DNA of 64,000 nucleotides from Tenrec ecaudatus (Eukaryota > Chordata > Mammalia > Afrosoricida > Tenrecidae), in assembly GCF_050624435.1 (NCBI RefSeq), contig NC_134542.1:10313497-10377496 (forward strand), written 5' to 3'. A program made the position numbers and the translations under genes. Below, in pieces: positions 21,425 to 32,984 of the stretch. The notes beneath the pieces are model-generated. The model was not told where the DNA came from. It searched no databases and saw only the letters and a program-made list of their open reading frames with translations. Position 1 is the first letter of the stretch. The number at the start of each line of letters is the position of its first letter.

Positions 21425-21935
21425 GTTGGACAGGGTTCTCTAGAGAGACAAGACCAGATTTCTAGTAATTATATATAAATATATTTATAAAGATAGATAT
21501 ATAATACAAGAAATGAGCCGTTAAATTATATACAGATAGATAATAAAAGAAATTAACAGTTAAATTATAAAGCAGTGAGACACTAGCAGTTCTTTAAGGC
21601 TTGAGAGCCACCAGTTGCCAGTCCCTTTCTGTAGAGAGAGCTGGGCTATATATTATATATTCCCAGGCAGCAAACAGCAAGGCAGGTCACCAACTGTCAT
21701 CAACTGTCGGTCCCCAGCTCCAGAGATGAACATTCAAATCCTGTGGGATTGGAGGGACCTCAACTTACAGCGACACAGTCCACAGGCTAGGCATCCCACA
21801 GGTAGTGTACCCCTTTAAATTGAGGCACAGAACAAGCAAGGCGAGGCTCACCGAGCCATTTATCCCTCTGCCCTTCAGTTAATCCTACTTGTGTTTATCG
21901 GCCAGGCTGGCACAATAAACTATCGCAACAGGGAC
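21425..21935 (+). repeat. LTR-like repeat, about 505 bp
   Basis: Begins TGTTGGACAGGGTTCTCTAGAGAGACAAG and ends CACAATAAACTATCGCAACA, so it has TG...CA ends and an AATAAA close to its 3' end. Its second half is repeated on the minus strand at 13640-13800. No retroviral genes adjoin it, so it would be a solo LTR. Confidence 0.5.
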
Positions 21936-22429
21936 TAATTGTGTTTACCTGGTAAGCTGTCGTCAGCAAGTTCACATGGGATTCATCCCATTTCGACATG
22001 GCACAGAACAGGGAACACTGTGTGCTGCGTTTCGGAGGGGAGGTGTGATTGGATTATGTGTACCTTATAGTACACAGCTATGTATGACTCTGCAAAGATA
22101 TAAACAGACCTCCATACATAAAACGAAATCGTTCACTTACTTTGTGTATTTAAAGTATAATGGTGAGTTACCAGCCATTGATTTATATACATATGTATCT
22201 GGGGTTGTTATTGTTCTCCGTTTCATGGGGAGCTGCTACACCTTTATAAGATGAACATTCAGAATTTGAATTCATTATAGAAAAAACAAATCTCAGTTGA
22301 AATCAGAGTTCGAGTATTTGAGATTGCTACTATTTTGTTGTTGTTCCATTTTATTTTCTGTGCTTCCTGTATTTTTCCTAGAGGGAGTCTTGGGATCTTA
22401 TTTCCCTCCCTATTTTCCAGGAGTTCTGC
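21936..22429. other. No recognisable feature
   Basis: No repeat or gene recognised. Confidence 0.35.
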
Positions 22430-22610
22430 ATTAAACTACCAATTGCAAGGCTTGGTTCAAACTCACCTGCTGTATCGCAGGAAAATGATGAGGCCATCTG
22501 TGTTCATGAAGATTTGCAGTCTTGGAAATGGTAGGGAGTTCAACTCTGTCCTCCTCAAGGTGGATTTGAATGGAAATCAACATGATGGCAGTGGGTTGCT
22601 CCCTGTTTCT
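22430..22610 (+). repeat. AfroSINE
   Basis: ACTACCAATTGCAAGGCTTGGTTCAAACTCACCTGCTGTATCGCAGG is the head with B box. CAGTCTTGGAAATGGTAGGGAGTTCAACTCTGTCC...GATGGCAGTGGGTT completes the tail. Confidence 0.75.
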
Positions 22611-23224
22611 TTGATCCTAACAGATCAAACTTAGGTTGGAGAAAATTTCAAGTTCCATCAAATCATTTTTTGTATTTTTTTAAATAGGAGAGAATTTTAA
22701 ACATTAAATTCCTAATCAGTTCATGATGTCACCTCACCTTAGGAACCTTCAGCTGCTGCAGACAAAAGAATTTATTCTCGAAGCCAAGTCACATCCTTTG
22801 ATTGATGGTTTGGCTCCTCTCACCATCTAATTACAGCCATTAATTGTTTCAGAGAGAAGACATTACAAAATCTACATAAGAGAAATCTGTGGATTAAACT
22901 GAACCATTTCTTGGTGAAAAAACAAACACACATCGATAGCTAATTCTTCCTGAATAACAGCCTGACCTTTCTCTTGTGGTATATTGACATTTATTGGCAC
23001 AATTTAAACTAGCTTCACATTACTTGCTCCTGATCAAGCCCATGTCCATCCCTACCTCAGGATGAAAAGAAGAGAAAGTGAAAGCAAGCTCTCTCTCTTT
23101 TTTTTTTTTTTTGGAGATCCAGGAGGATTCAAGAAGGACTGGAAGCCATATTGCTCTCCAGTCTACAGAAAACTTCTCCTGGAACCCATAGGTGACTGCC
23201 AGGTTTCTCTCACCATCCCAAGAA
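22611..23224. other. No recognisable feature
   Basis: No gene or repeat recognised; a T-run lies at 23100-23113. Confidence 0.35.
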
Positions 23225-23420
23225 AGCACCAATTAGGTGACCTGCCAGCGCAGGTTATGAAATTCTTCTCTTGTATCCTCCCATTTAATTGGCACAGCTA
23301 TCCTACGAAGTAACCACAACAGTGAAGAATCGTCAAGAGGTGGGTGATGGCAAATTGTGGCAGAAATGGAGAAACTAGAATAACCTCTGTACCACTCACC
23401 CCACACAGCCAGCTGATATT
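23225..23420 (+). repeat. Possible MIR/L2-type relic
   Basis: TATCCTCCCATTTAATTGGCACAGCTATCCTACGAAGTAACCACAACAGTGAAG...GAAATGGAGAAACTAG follows the 'cctcatttaat-ctcacaac-accctatgaggta ... gatgaggaaactga' pattern. Confidence 0.4.
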
Positions 23421-23599
23421 GAACAAAGGGCTAGCTGGCACTATAAAGAAAAGAAAAAGCACCTGCTCTTTGCGAATCACTAAGGAGGATTAGAATGATG
23501 AAGAAACAACAGTGCTTTGGGGCACTTGACTGGAGGACATGCCAAGAGGTTAAAAATCAGACCTTAATCTAGTACAGGTTTTTCTTTCTTTTTAAAATT

Positions 23600-24396
23600 T
23601 TTCTTTCTTTAATTAATTTATTATTCTCTGGGTCATTGGTTTCCTTTTTTGTTGTCATCGTTATGTCTCTTTTGTTGCTTTTGTCTTGCTATGCCTTGTA
23701 TTTTGGTGCATAGTGTTATCTCTGCAGATCTATCTAGATAAGATAGGCTGGATGAACAGTCTGGAGAAGAAAACAACAGAACTGATGGTTCTGGTGGACA
23801 TGGGAGATGGGGAGGAGGGGGAGAGGGGGTAGTGCTGACCAACCCAAGGACAAGGGAGCAACAAGTGAGCCAAAATTAGTGGCAAGGAGGGTGTGAGAGG
23901 CCTGGTAGGGATCCAGCAAGGGCAATATAACCGAGAGAAATTACTGAAACCCAAATGAAGGCTGAGCATGATAGTGGGACAAGAGGAAAGTAAAAGGAAA
24001 TAGAGGAAAGAACTAGGAGGCAAAGGGTATTTATAGAGATCTAAATACAGGCATGTACATATGTAAATATATTTATATAGGATGGTGGGGAAATAGATCA
24101 ACGTGCATATATTTATAGGTTTAGTATTAAGGCAGCAGATGGACATTGGGTCTTCAATGAAGTACTTAATGCAAGAACACATTGTTCTATTAAATTGGCA
24201 TTCCATGATGCTCACCTTCCCGACACGATTGCTGAAGACAAATATGTGCATGAGCAAATGTGGTGAAGAAAGCTGATGGCGCCCAGCTATCAAAAGCTAT
24301 ACAGTCTGGGGTCTTAAAGGCTTGAAGGTACACAAGAAGTCATCTAGCTCAGAAGCAACAAAGCCCACATGGAAGAAGCACACCAGCCTGTGTGAC
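23600..24396 (+). repeat. L1-type 3' untranslated segment
   Basis: Shares over 600 bp with the copy at 25196-26682: ATCTCTGCAG-TCT-TCTAG, AGCCAAAATTAGTGGCAAGGAGGGTGT, CTGAAACCCAAATGAAGGCTGAGCATGATAGTGGGACAAGAGG, GGTTTAGTATTAAGGCAGCAGATGGAC, and GTCTTAAAGGCTTGAAGGTACACAAG. Its 3' end is replaced by an RTE tail. Confidence 0.75.
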
Positions 24397-24560
24397 CACG
24401 AGGTGTAGTAGAGAGAAGACCAGAGGAAGGCTGTCAAGGAGCTGGTTGACACAGTGGCTGCAATAACGGGCTCGAGAAAAGAACGAATGTGAGGATGGTG
24501 CAGAATGAAGCTGTGTTTCCTTCCATTGTGCATCGGGTTGCTACGGGTTGGATAGTTACA
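24397..24560 (+). repeat. RTE LINE 3' end
   Basis: AGCTGGTTGACACAGTGGCTGCAATAACGGGCTCGAG...GTTTCCTTCCATTGTGCATCGGGTTGCTACGGGTTGG is the 3' end of RTE, directly abutting the L1 segment. Confidence 0.75.
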
Positions 24561-25195
24561 ACCACATCACGCAATATTGTACATATATTTCCTTTGCCTG
24601 TCGAAAGCATGGCAAGAGACTCAAGAGGAGAAGAGAGCTGATTTATTGTTTGCTGTGTTTTGTTTACCAGGTTTTCCTCCAGGTGCTCTGGGATTCTTCA
24701 TCATTTCCTTTTTGTGTCGGGACCTTCCTTCAGTAACGTTAGGACAGGCAGCTACTGATAACTTCATTTTTATTTGTCTAAGAATGTCCTGATTTTCCAT
24801 TCATTTCTAAAGAATAATTTCACTAAACATATGGTTCTGTGGCAATATATTTTATCTTCAACAATTGAAACATGCCGGGCCACTTGCATCTGATCTCCAA
24901 AGTTTGAGATAAAATTGCTGCTCTTCTTTGGGTAGCGGTTTTCAAAGGCTTCCTTACTGCTGGTAGCACTTTTCCCCCCTTTGTTCCTAAATTTGAGGAT
25001 TCTGACTTTCATAAGTCTCTGTGTGTCTTATTTGGTTGAATCATGTTTCAATTTCTCTCAGATTTATTTGCCACTTGGGGAATTTTTTAAGCCATATTTT
25101 AAAGCAAGTACTATTTAGCAACATCCCCCTTCTCTTCACCAAGGGAACCAATATTATTATTTTTTAAGCAGGGAGAGCATGTTTATTTTTCTCTC
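24561..25195. other. No recognisable feature
   Basis: T-rich DNA, possibly old LINE sequence, but nothing I can assign. Confidence 0.3.
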
Positions 25196-26682
25196 TGAGT
25201 TCAGATTAGGTAATTTACATTGTCTGCCTTTGTGTTCATTGATTCTTCCCCTTCCTCCCCACTCCCTACCCCTCCAGCCTGAATTCTGCTATAGAACTCT
25301 GTCTTGTTTTTTGTGCATGTTATTATCTCTGCAGGTCTGTCTAGGAAAGGTGAGATAAACAATGTGGAGGAGAAAATAATGGGACAGTTTTGGGGGTACA
25401 TCTGAGAGGAAGGGGTTTGGGGAAAGGAAGTTGGTGTTAAGAAACCTGGGGATAAGGGAACAAGTGATCCAAAATTGATGGCGAGGAGGGTGTAGGAGGC
25501 CTGGTAGGATTTGATCAAGGGCAATGTAACAGAGAGGAATTACTGAAACCTAAATGAAGGCTGACCATGATAGTGGGACAAGAGCAGAGCAAAAGGAAAT
25601 AGAGGAAAGAACTAGGAGGCAAAGGGCATTTATAGAGGTGTAAATATACGCATGTACATATGTAAATATATTTATATGACAATGGGAAAATAGATGTGCA
25701 TATATTTATAGGTTTAGTATTAAGGTAGCAGATGGACCTCTAGTCAAGTATTTCCTCAATGCAAGAACACTTTGTTCTATTAAACTGGCATTCCATGATG
25801 TTCACCTTCCTGACATGGTTGCTGAAAACAAAATGGGTGCATAAGCAAATGCGGTGAAGAAAGATGATGGTGTTTGGCTATCAAAAGATATAGCATCTGG
25901 GGTCTTAAAGACTTGAAGGTAAACAAGTGGCCATCTAGCTCAGAAGCAACAAAGCCCACATGGAAGAAGCACACCAGCCTGTGTGATCATAAGATGTTCA
26001 TAGGATTGGGTATCAGGCATCAAAGAACAAAAAACCATATCATTGTGAATGAGGGGGAATGCGGAGTGGAGACCCAAAGCCCATCTGTAGGCAATTGGAC
26101 ATCCCTTTACAGAAGAGTCTTAGGGAGGAGATGAGCCAGTCAGAGTACAGTATAGTACCGATGAAACATACAACTTTCCTCTAGTTCTTTAATGCTTCCT
26201 TCCCCCCACTATCCCCCCAATTCTACCTTAGAAATCTGGCTAGACCAAAGGATGTACATCGGTACATATAGGAACTGGAAACAGGGAATCCAGGACAGAT
26301 AAAACCCTCAGGACCAATAATGAGAGTAGAGATACCAGGAGGGTAAGGGGGAGGTGCGGATAAATGGGGAACTGATCACAATGATCTACATATAACCCCC
26401 TTCTTGGGGGATGGAAAACAGAAAATTGGGTGAAGGGAAACATCAGACAGTGTAAGGCATGAACAAAAAAATAATTTATAAATTATCAAGGGTTCATCAG
26501 GGAGGGAAGGTGGTGGAGGGAGGGGAAAAATGAGGAGCTGATGCCAAGGGCTCAAGTAGAGAGAAACATTTTGAGAATGATGATGGCAACAATTGTACAA
26601 ATGTGCTTGACGCAATGGAAGGATGGATGTATGGATTGTGGCAAGAGTTGTATGAGCCCCCAATAAAATTATTTTAAAAAGA
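25196..26682 (+). repeat. L1-type 3' untranslated region, longest copy
   Basis: About 1.5 kb with no coding frame. It contains all the shared blocks of the family and ends ATGAGCCCCCAATAAAATTATTTTAAAAA, with the polyadenylation signal AATAAA at 26662-26667 immediately before an A-rich tail. Other copies (3000, 40919, 53527, 62746 plus; 58120 minus) share this terminus and are shorter at the 5' side, the signature of target-primed LINE insertion. Confidence 0.75.
26662..26667 (+). promoter_or_regulatory. Polyadenylation signal of the L1-type repeat
   Basis: AATAAA lying close to the A-rich end, conserved in all copies of the family in this window. Confidence 0.7.
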
Positions 26683-26699
26683 ACTCTTCCATTGAGGTT

Positions 26700-27770
26700 T
26701 ATTTTAACTTTGATTGTTCTGTTTTTCAATATTAAAACTCCCTTTGATTTGATTTTATAGATTTCTTTTCTAAGATTTCTTCCCTCATTTGTATCAAGGG
26801 TATCTGGTATTACCCATTGAAACATGTTTATGGTAATTACTTTAAAATCTATGTTGAATAATTCTAACATCTGTCATCTCATAGATGGTCCTTGTTCTGA
26901 TATGATGAATAATTTTTTATTGAACTTTGCACTCTGGTGGGTTTATATTAGCAAATTCTTCTTATTTTAACCATTATTGGGCTGACTTCGCTTGACACTT
27001 CTCTGGTAAGGCAAGAGAGGGTGGATCCAGCAAGGTGGGCATAAAACGTCCAGACAGTTGGCTTCGGTTGATAGGAGGTTTGACGTCAGTTTCCTGAGGC
27101 AGGAGGGAGTGTTAAGGATTCCATTAGGATACTTTCAAGACTGGGGCTGACAGTACTGGAGAGTTATTGCTTCTCGTGTGGCCTCCACTGGTGGAGGGGC
27201 AGATGGCCTCATTACTGGTAGACTGTGCAAGTCCTGATTTTCCAGTGTTCCCATTGACACCATCCCTGTGTAGGAGTAGGAGGCTTGGGGCGGGGGCTCT
27301 TGATTACTCTGTGGGTGTGGAAGTCCAGCCTCCACTGATGTCCCTGTGGGGGTGGGGGGAAGGGCTGCTCCTGCCTACCAAGGGTGAAAATGCTGGCTCC
27401 CTACTTTGCCTTCTCTGCCACCACAGGAAGGGGGAGGAGGGGCTGGGCTGCCTTCTAAGAGCCTGGAGTGGGTGGGAGGCTTAAGTCTCCACTCCGTCTG
27501 TGTTAAGGTGGGTGGAGGAGGCCTACTTATTCATGTAGAGCATTTTTTGTCTATAAATGTTCTGTTTTGTGAGACTGCTCCTTCCTCAGTGCCTTCAGTC
27601 GAGAGAGACATTTGTGGGGCTTTTTGTCTGCAGACATCTCTGGATTGCTGACTTCTTCACCTTCAAGCCTAGGATATGTGAAGCAAAAAGAGAACCCAGA
27701 ACACATCCCAGCACATGGGATTCTTTGAGTCCCAAAGTCTCTAGTTCCTGGTCCTTTTTCTGACACCTTT
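26700..27770 (-). repeat. Old L1 (L1M-type) 3' untranslated relic
   Basis: ATAATTCTAACATCTGTCATCTC...TGATATGATGAATAATTTTTTATTGAACTTTGCACTCTGG and the GC-rich CTACTTTGCCTTCTCTGCCACCACAGG segment resemble the reverse complement of the 3' part of ancient mammalian L1M elements. It is diverged and the boundaries are guesses. Confidence 0.45.
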
Positions 27771-28397
27771 CAGGCTTGTTTAAAGTTTGTTGTTAAGATA
27801 ATTCCCGGTGCTTTTATTCATACATACAAAATCCATACCAAAATCACTACCATCGAGGCAATACTAACATACTAAGGGAATAAAAAAATGAGTGTTTTCT
27901 ACTGCATCTTCTAATTGATAGACACTGTGAGAATTTATCCTTAATTTTTTTCTTAATGAGAAAGGGAGTAGAGGCAATGGTATCCTTATCTGTATCAAGT
28001 CATTTGTGACTGTCAACTTCTTTCCTTTGTAGGTGTCTATCATGCTTACTCCGGGTGTTCTTAAGTCAGCCAGTTCTGGGCTGAGACAGAAGGCCATGAC
28101 CCTTGGGTTTTGAGACAGTTGTGTCTTCTCCTCATGAAGGATGGTGTCCTAAGTAAACAAATGAGTTAGATGGACAATTGGGAGGTCCCCAAACCTGAGC
28201 AGGAGCTAAGGGAAAGCAGGTGGGCGATGGGAGAGAGCATTGCCATGTGTGCTCCATCAGGACCTGGTGGAAGAACAAGTAACAGGTAAGAGTGAGAGAG
28301 GCAGCCAGGGAAATGGCTCAGGAGCAGTGAGGACAGAGGCATGGCCAGGACTGAGGGTGTCAGTCTGGGAATGTGCCCTGACCACCATCAGGACTCT
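27771..28397. other. No recognisable repeat; upstream flank of a putative promoter
   Basis: Moderate GC, no repeat recognised, rising in purines toward 28398. It lies directly upstream of the CpG-rich block and so may hold distal promoter elements. Confidence 0.3.
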
Positions 28398-28590
28398 GGG
28401 AGAGGGGGTGGAGAGAGGGGGCAGGGAAGGAGAAGAAGAGAGGGGGAGAGAATCCAGGGAATGGGAGAGGAGGGGTGAGGAGAGGGGCGGAGAAAGAGAA
28501 GAGGAGAGAGAGGGAGAAATAAAGGAGAAAGGGTGGGGGGAAAGAAAGAAGTGAGAGAGGGAGGGAGGGAGGGACAGAGGGAGGAGACTG
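28398..28590 (+). repeat. Polypurine (GA-rich) tract upstream of the CpG-rich block
   Basis: Nearly 190 bases of G and A on the plus strand with few pyrimidine interruptions, including GAGGGAGGGAGGGAGGGA near 28557-28573. Long frames on either strand across it are compositional. G-run spacing could allow a G-quadruplex or a triplex (H-DNA) in the promoter region. Confidence 0.85.
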
Positions 28591-28931
28591 GACTGCTGGG
28601 CGGGGAGACAGCAGTCTGTGGGAGTCTCTGCTGGACCAGCTTGGAAGAGTGTCTTCCTGAGCAGACTTCAGGCTGTGGCTGAAGTGGCTTGCTGGAGCAA
28701 AGGAAAGGCTGGCGCTGGAGAGAGAAGAGCGACCCCAGGGAGGGAGGAGGGCGGAGACCGGCTGAGGAGGAGCTAGCCTCAGCGGCTCCTGCACCCCAGC
28801 CAGTGCGCTGGGTCTCAGTGCGCCTCCGCCTGTACTCGCCAATCCCTGAGCTCCCGCGGGCGGCCTCAGGCTGCCACCTGGGTCCTCCGCCGGCACTCTC
28901 CGCCTTTCTTCCCCACGCGCGCCCCTCTACA
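28591..28931 (+). promoter_or_regulatory. CpG-rich promoter/5' leader of a putative gene
   Basis: The only clearly CpG- and GC-rich block of the window, with CpGs concentrated at 28710-28930 (for example CTCCCGCGGGCGGCC and CCACGCGCGCCCC). It contains a GC box GGGCGGGG at 28598-28605, the typical Sp1 site, and no TATA box that I can see. There is no ATG between 28591 and the proposed start at 28932. The transcription start site cannot be placed from sequence alone. Confidence 0.6.
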
Positions 28932-28963
28932 ATGGACGACAACTCCCTGCTCTCGGTGCCAAG
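28932..28963 (+). CDS. Putative first coding exon, gene not identified
   Basis: ATG at 28932 is the first ATG downstream of the CpG-rich leader and stands in a strong Kozak context (A at -3, G at +4: ACAATGG). The exon encodes MDDNSLLSVP plus two bases (AG) and stops at a near-consensus splice donor (CCAAG/GTAGGT), so the intron phase is 2 and the next residue would be Arg or Ser. No signal peptide or domain can be judged from ten residues, and I do not recognise the protein. No later coding exon was seen, so the gene would have a first intron of at least 35 kb, common in large neuronal or developmental genes. Reading through the donor adds Arg and then a TAG stop, which supports splicing there. 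It could still be a chance pattern. Confidence 0.5.
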
Positions 28964-28969
28964 GTAGGT
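28964..28969 (+). promoter_or_regulatory. Splice donor of the putative exon 1
   Basis: AAG/GTAGGT closely matches the mammalian donor consensus (MAG/GTRAGT). Confidence 0.5.
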
Positions 28970-30899
28970 CTGGACTCCCCAGTGCTTGCCCCAGCGTCCC
29001 CTAAACTCACCTCCGAGCCTGGGCTCTGGCAAACTTAACCTGGGTCTGAGCAAAGCTTCAGCAGAGCAGCCCCCTAGGAAATACCCCCAAATCAGGCTGG
29101 GCAAGGCACTCTTTGGCCACCCTGGTTCTAGTCACTGGCCCCACTGCACAGGAGGCTGAGCTGGTAGGCGCAGGGGCAGGGTGGGTGTCGGGGTTCAGTG
29201 CCAGCAGCCTGGAAAGGTGCCTGGACTTGTGGGGGAGAGGGGTGTCCAAGTGATGGGGGATCAGGGGCAGTACAAGGTACACCCACTTCCAGTTTTTCAT
29301 CTGGTCCTTGGCAGCATTCGGAGACCCCCGAGGGTGACGGCTACTCCTAACCCAGACCCAACCCTAGACAGCAACAGAGACACCACAGACCTAGGTCCGC
29401 TCTCCATCCCCAGTTCCTCTGTGGGTCCTTCCTGTCACATTGTGGCACCTACCCCTTGCCTCCACCGAGCCCAGGTCCACACATGGACCCTGCCTGCAGT
29501 GCTGCCAGGTGCCAGGAACCTGCCTCCCCTTGGGATTGCAACTCCCCCAATCTTTCCCTTTTGTGCCCTGATACCTTGCTCCTGGGGGGCAGGGGGCAGG
29601 GGAAGTCAGTAGTCCTCTGAAGACTTGAGAGCCCTAGATTCATAAAATGCCCCCCCATCCCCGAAAAACTTCCAGGCTTACATTGAGGCTCTAAAGCCAG
29701 AGGTGTCCCTTGCAGAGCGCTGGCGGCTTCTGCACTGTGTGCCTGGCACACACCTGTCAGAATGGAGCTGTTGTGCATAGGCTAAAGGTGTCTTCTGCTC
29801 ACCCTGAAATTCAGTGATGCCCATGGTGGTCCCTCCCCTCCCACCAGCACCCCTCGCAGACACTGCGGCCACCCGCAGTGCAAATATCAGGCACCAGGGC
29901 AAACATTTCAAGCTCAGCTTCTTGGAGAGCAGGAAAGAACCCACAACTGGCTAACACTGTATCTCCAAGTAGTCAAAGTGGCGGTGGGAGAGTAGGGTCC
30001 AGCCTGCTTGCCAAAGGGGTCAGAGCCTGCCATCTAGAGCTTAAGCATTTATATAGCCATAAATGAGCTTTTTTCCTGCCCTAGCATTTGTCCCTAAGTG
30101 GCCCTTCTCCCTGGGGGCATAGCTAAGGCTCTTTCAAAGCTGGTGGTGAATTCTAGGTGCTGCCTTCGGCTGAGCTTAAAAGAGAAGTCTTAGCTGTCAG
30201 GGCCAGCAAGTTCCATGCCCCCATGAAGCCAGCCTTTCCCTTCGGCTCTGGTGTGTTTAAGGGACCGGAAGGGGGAGTGAGAAATTTTTTTAAAGCCTAA
30301 AAACAAATCCCAGGGCCACACGTGTGCGGGTAACATTGCAAAGCATTCTGAAAGTCAAGTTAATTGGAGGCATTACTTCTCTGTTTCTATGTACATCTGT
30401 TCTCCTGCTCGAGGCCACGAGCCCTGGATGGCTTACTGGGTGGTGTTATTGTTTCCATAAAAGTGCTTTGACCAGGAGCTTACTAGCTTTAGGCGTCCAG
30501 TGTTTCCCATGTACACTCCTGCCCAGTTTACATCCTGAGTGCCTCCCTATGCATTTTCTGACGTCCTAGAGCCACACTGTGGTCATTTTCTAACATCCTA
30601 GCAGCCCTTTAGGTCAAAATTTCTGAACGCCGTGTCTCTTGCAGTACAGTGGCATGGTCTGTAGAAAGAGATAAACCATAGTGATCGCCTTACTTTTCAT
30701 CTTAATCTATGACAATGGTCACAGATTTCACCCTCCGCCGCAGCAAATTCCACCTGTGACTCAACGTCTGTTTACTGACCAAGACAGGTCACATTTTCAT
30801 ATGTCAGTGTGGTCATTTCAGCTGTTCCATTAGCGATGCTTATTCGGGTCAATAGTGGTCCATTCCTTCCAATAACCCACGGCGAACCCCTCCCCCTGC
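28970..30899. other. Putative intron 1, repeat-free proximal part
   Basis: Almost 2 kb directly after the exon with no recognised repeat, and higher GC than the rest. A repeat-poor zone next to a CpG promoter is a usual feature of genes under regulation. No coding exon recognised; open frames at 29181-29612 and 29449-29778 lie in C-rich sequence. Confidence 0.4.
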
Positions 30900-31055
30900 C
30901 TCCCACTTGATTCTGAGTTACAACAGCCCCCACAGGCAGATTAGAAGTGTTTATGGGACAGACAGTAGCAGACTGCTTTCTCTTCTCACCCGGCAGCAGC
31001 TGGTGGTTTCAAACAGCTGACTCCGCTTAACTCACTGTGCCACAAAGGCGTCTTT
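30900..31055 (-). repeat. AfroSINE
   Basis: GATTCTGAGTTACAACAGCCCCCACAGG and GCAGCTGGTGGTTTCAAACAGCTGACTCCGCTTAACTCACTGTGCCACAAAGG, minus-strand SINE. Confidence 0.75.
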
Positions 31056-31191
31056 GCGTTCTAAAATAGATCCATTTGTTCTTCTATTTACTGAATACAA
31101 GAATAGCCATTGTTTGTCTTTGAGACAAGAGAAAACCATAGGTATTGCTAGGAAAATAAAAGTCCTCTCGAATTTAAAATGGTGGGGAAAA

Positions 31192-31388
31192 GAACTCAGT
31201 GCCACCCAGTCCACGCCAGCTCACAGCCATCCTGTAAGACCCGGTGGAATGGTCCCGTGAGTTTACGAGACAGTAACTCATTACTGGAATAGAGAGCCCA
31301 GGCTTTCTCCCGAGATACAGCTGTGTTTTGAACTGCTGGCCTTGAGGATGTCAGCCCAATGAGTAACCACCATGACATCAAGGCTCCT
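31192..31388 (-). repeat. AfroSINE
   Basis: CTCAGTGCCACCCAGTCCACGCCAGCTCACAGCCATCCTG (tail) to CACCATGACATCAAGGCTCCT (head), minus strand, full length. Confidence 0.8.
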
Positions 31389-31817
31389 CAAATGGTATGT
31401 GGAAGCCATCGATTAGCCATAGCCCTTGTCCACAAAACTTGGAATTTTAAAGTCTTGATGACTGGAGACTCATCAAGCACATGACTTCACCATCAGGAAA
31501 ACTAACCATTTTTGTTTGATTCATGCTTTATAACCAGAATTGTATTCAATATCTAATAAAAATAAAGTTAGTGGCTAGAAGCCACTGTATTTCAGTTTAG
31601 ACTGATACTGATGTAAATCACTACGCTCGAAAACTGGCAGAGAAAATAAATATAAAATGACTGAGTAATATACCAGTTTCATGACAAAGGCACTTTTTGT
31701 GTTGGTTTTTACACTTCTGAAAATGTTTAACTAGCCAAAGATATGAATGACTGAAAGTCTCACACAGCACTAGTCTTTGAAACTTTATCAGTAAATTTAA
31801 ATTGATTTGTACTTATT
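31389..31817. other. No recognisable feature
   Basis: AT-rich, nothing recognised. Confidence 0.35.
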
Positions 31818-31985
31818 TAAGAGGTCTGGTGGCCTAGTAGGTTATAGGTCGGGCTGCGAGCAGCTGAGTTCACAGTTCAAGCCTACAGGTCGATCCCTGA
31901 GAAAAAGGTGAGGCATTCTGCCTCTATGAATATTTCACCGCCCAGAAAAGCTGCAGAGGCAGTTTGGCTCTGGTTTTTTGCATAC
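31818..31985 (+). repeat. AfroSINE
   Basis: GTCTGGTGGCCTAGTAGGTTATAGGTCGGGCTGCGAGCAGCTGAGTTCACAGTTCAAGCCTACAGG is the tRNA-like head; the tail is truncated. Confidence 0.75.
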
Positions 31986-32451
31986 TTTTAAAACTTTGAA
32001 ACATGATTTCTATATAGGGAGCTTTTATGGTTCTCTGGGTTATTAGGCTATCTTATTATTATATTATTATGAGTTGCACTATCTTATCACTGAAAGCTTC
32101 AACTAGTTTTTACTAGGGATATTTTCATTTTAAAGCAATATATTGTGTGGGTTATAGGGCAGATTTCTTAAAAGCTGGAAGATGGTTCCAATGCGAAATG
32201 AAATATTCCCCTGTGAGTTATGTTATAGACCCAGAACCCACCAGCTATCTAACTAATGGTTTAGGTCAAGGGGAAATACAGAAAATATTTTTTTAACATC
32301 TACAAGTTTGTGTCGAGCTTCCTAAGACACCTGTTTCATGACACGTTTGCCTGTTTTTATAAGGTCACTCAAGCAGAATGCATTGTTACTCCTTGCAAAA
32401 TAAAATCCATTTCATGAATCTGGTTGTTTACATGTGGATAATAGCCTGTGG
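31986..32451. other. No recognisable feature
   Basis: AT-rich, nothing recognised. Confidence 0.35.
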
Positions 32452-32645
32452 ATGGAGCCTGGCACGGTAGTGGCCAGCACACCGGGCTGCTCACCTCAAG
32501 GCCAGCAGTTTGAAATCGCCAGCTGCTTCTTGGGAGAAAGTTAAGGCTTTGTACTTTCAGAAAGAGTTATAGTCTTAGAACCTATGAGGGCAGTTTCGGT
32601 CTGTCCTGTAGGGTCACTGTGCTTCAGAATCCACTAGATGAAGGT
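32452..32645 (+). repeat. AfroSINE, full length
   Basis: GGAGCCTGGCACGGTAGTGGCCAGCAC...CTCACCTCAAGGCCAGCAGTTTGAAATCGCCAGC head, and CTTAGAACCTATGAGGGCAGTTTCGGTCTGTCCTGTAGGGTCACTGTGCTTCAGAATCC tail. Confidence 0.85.
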
Positions 32646-32984
32646 TCATGTTTTTTTATTAAAGGTTATCCCTCACATTAAGCTATTAGGTGGCCACATC
32701 CCTGTTAGAAAATTACATGAGGTAAATAATTAGATTAAAAATCCACACCAAGAGTATAAACAGGGCCAGGTCTTCCACAAATTCCTGGCTTCGAGTTCAG
32801 CTCCCTTTCTACCAAGGATATAAAATCCCACTTTATGGCACTTGGAGAAAGATAAGACGATTCTCCGGGACTGTTTGTCCCAAATGATGACACCATTAGA
32901 ACACACGGTGCAGCACAAAAGCAAGAAGATCAACCTGCACAGCTGGCCATGGCTGAAAAGAAAGTTGCGCAAACACAAGTATTT
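32646..32984. other. No recognisable feature
   Basis: AT-rich, nothing recognised. Confidence 0.35.

Noticed and set aside
23730-24293. 187-codon minus-strand frame
   Set aside because: It lies wholly within the noncoding L1 3' segment and is antisense to it.
28388-29104. 238-codon and 178-codon minus-strand open frames opposite the CpG-rich exon
   Set aside because: They run through the polypurine tract and give Ser/Pro/Leu-rich low-complexity protein; stop codons are scarce there only because of composition.
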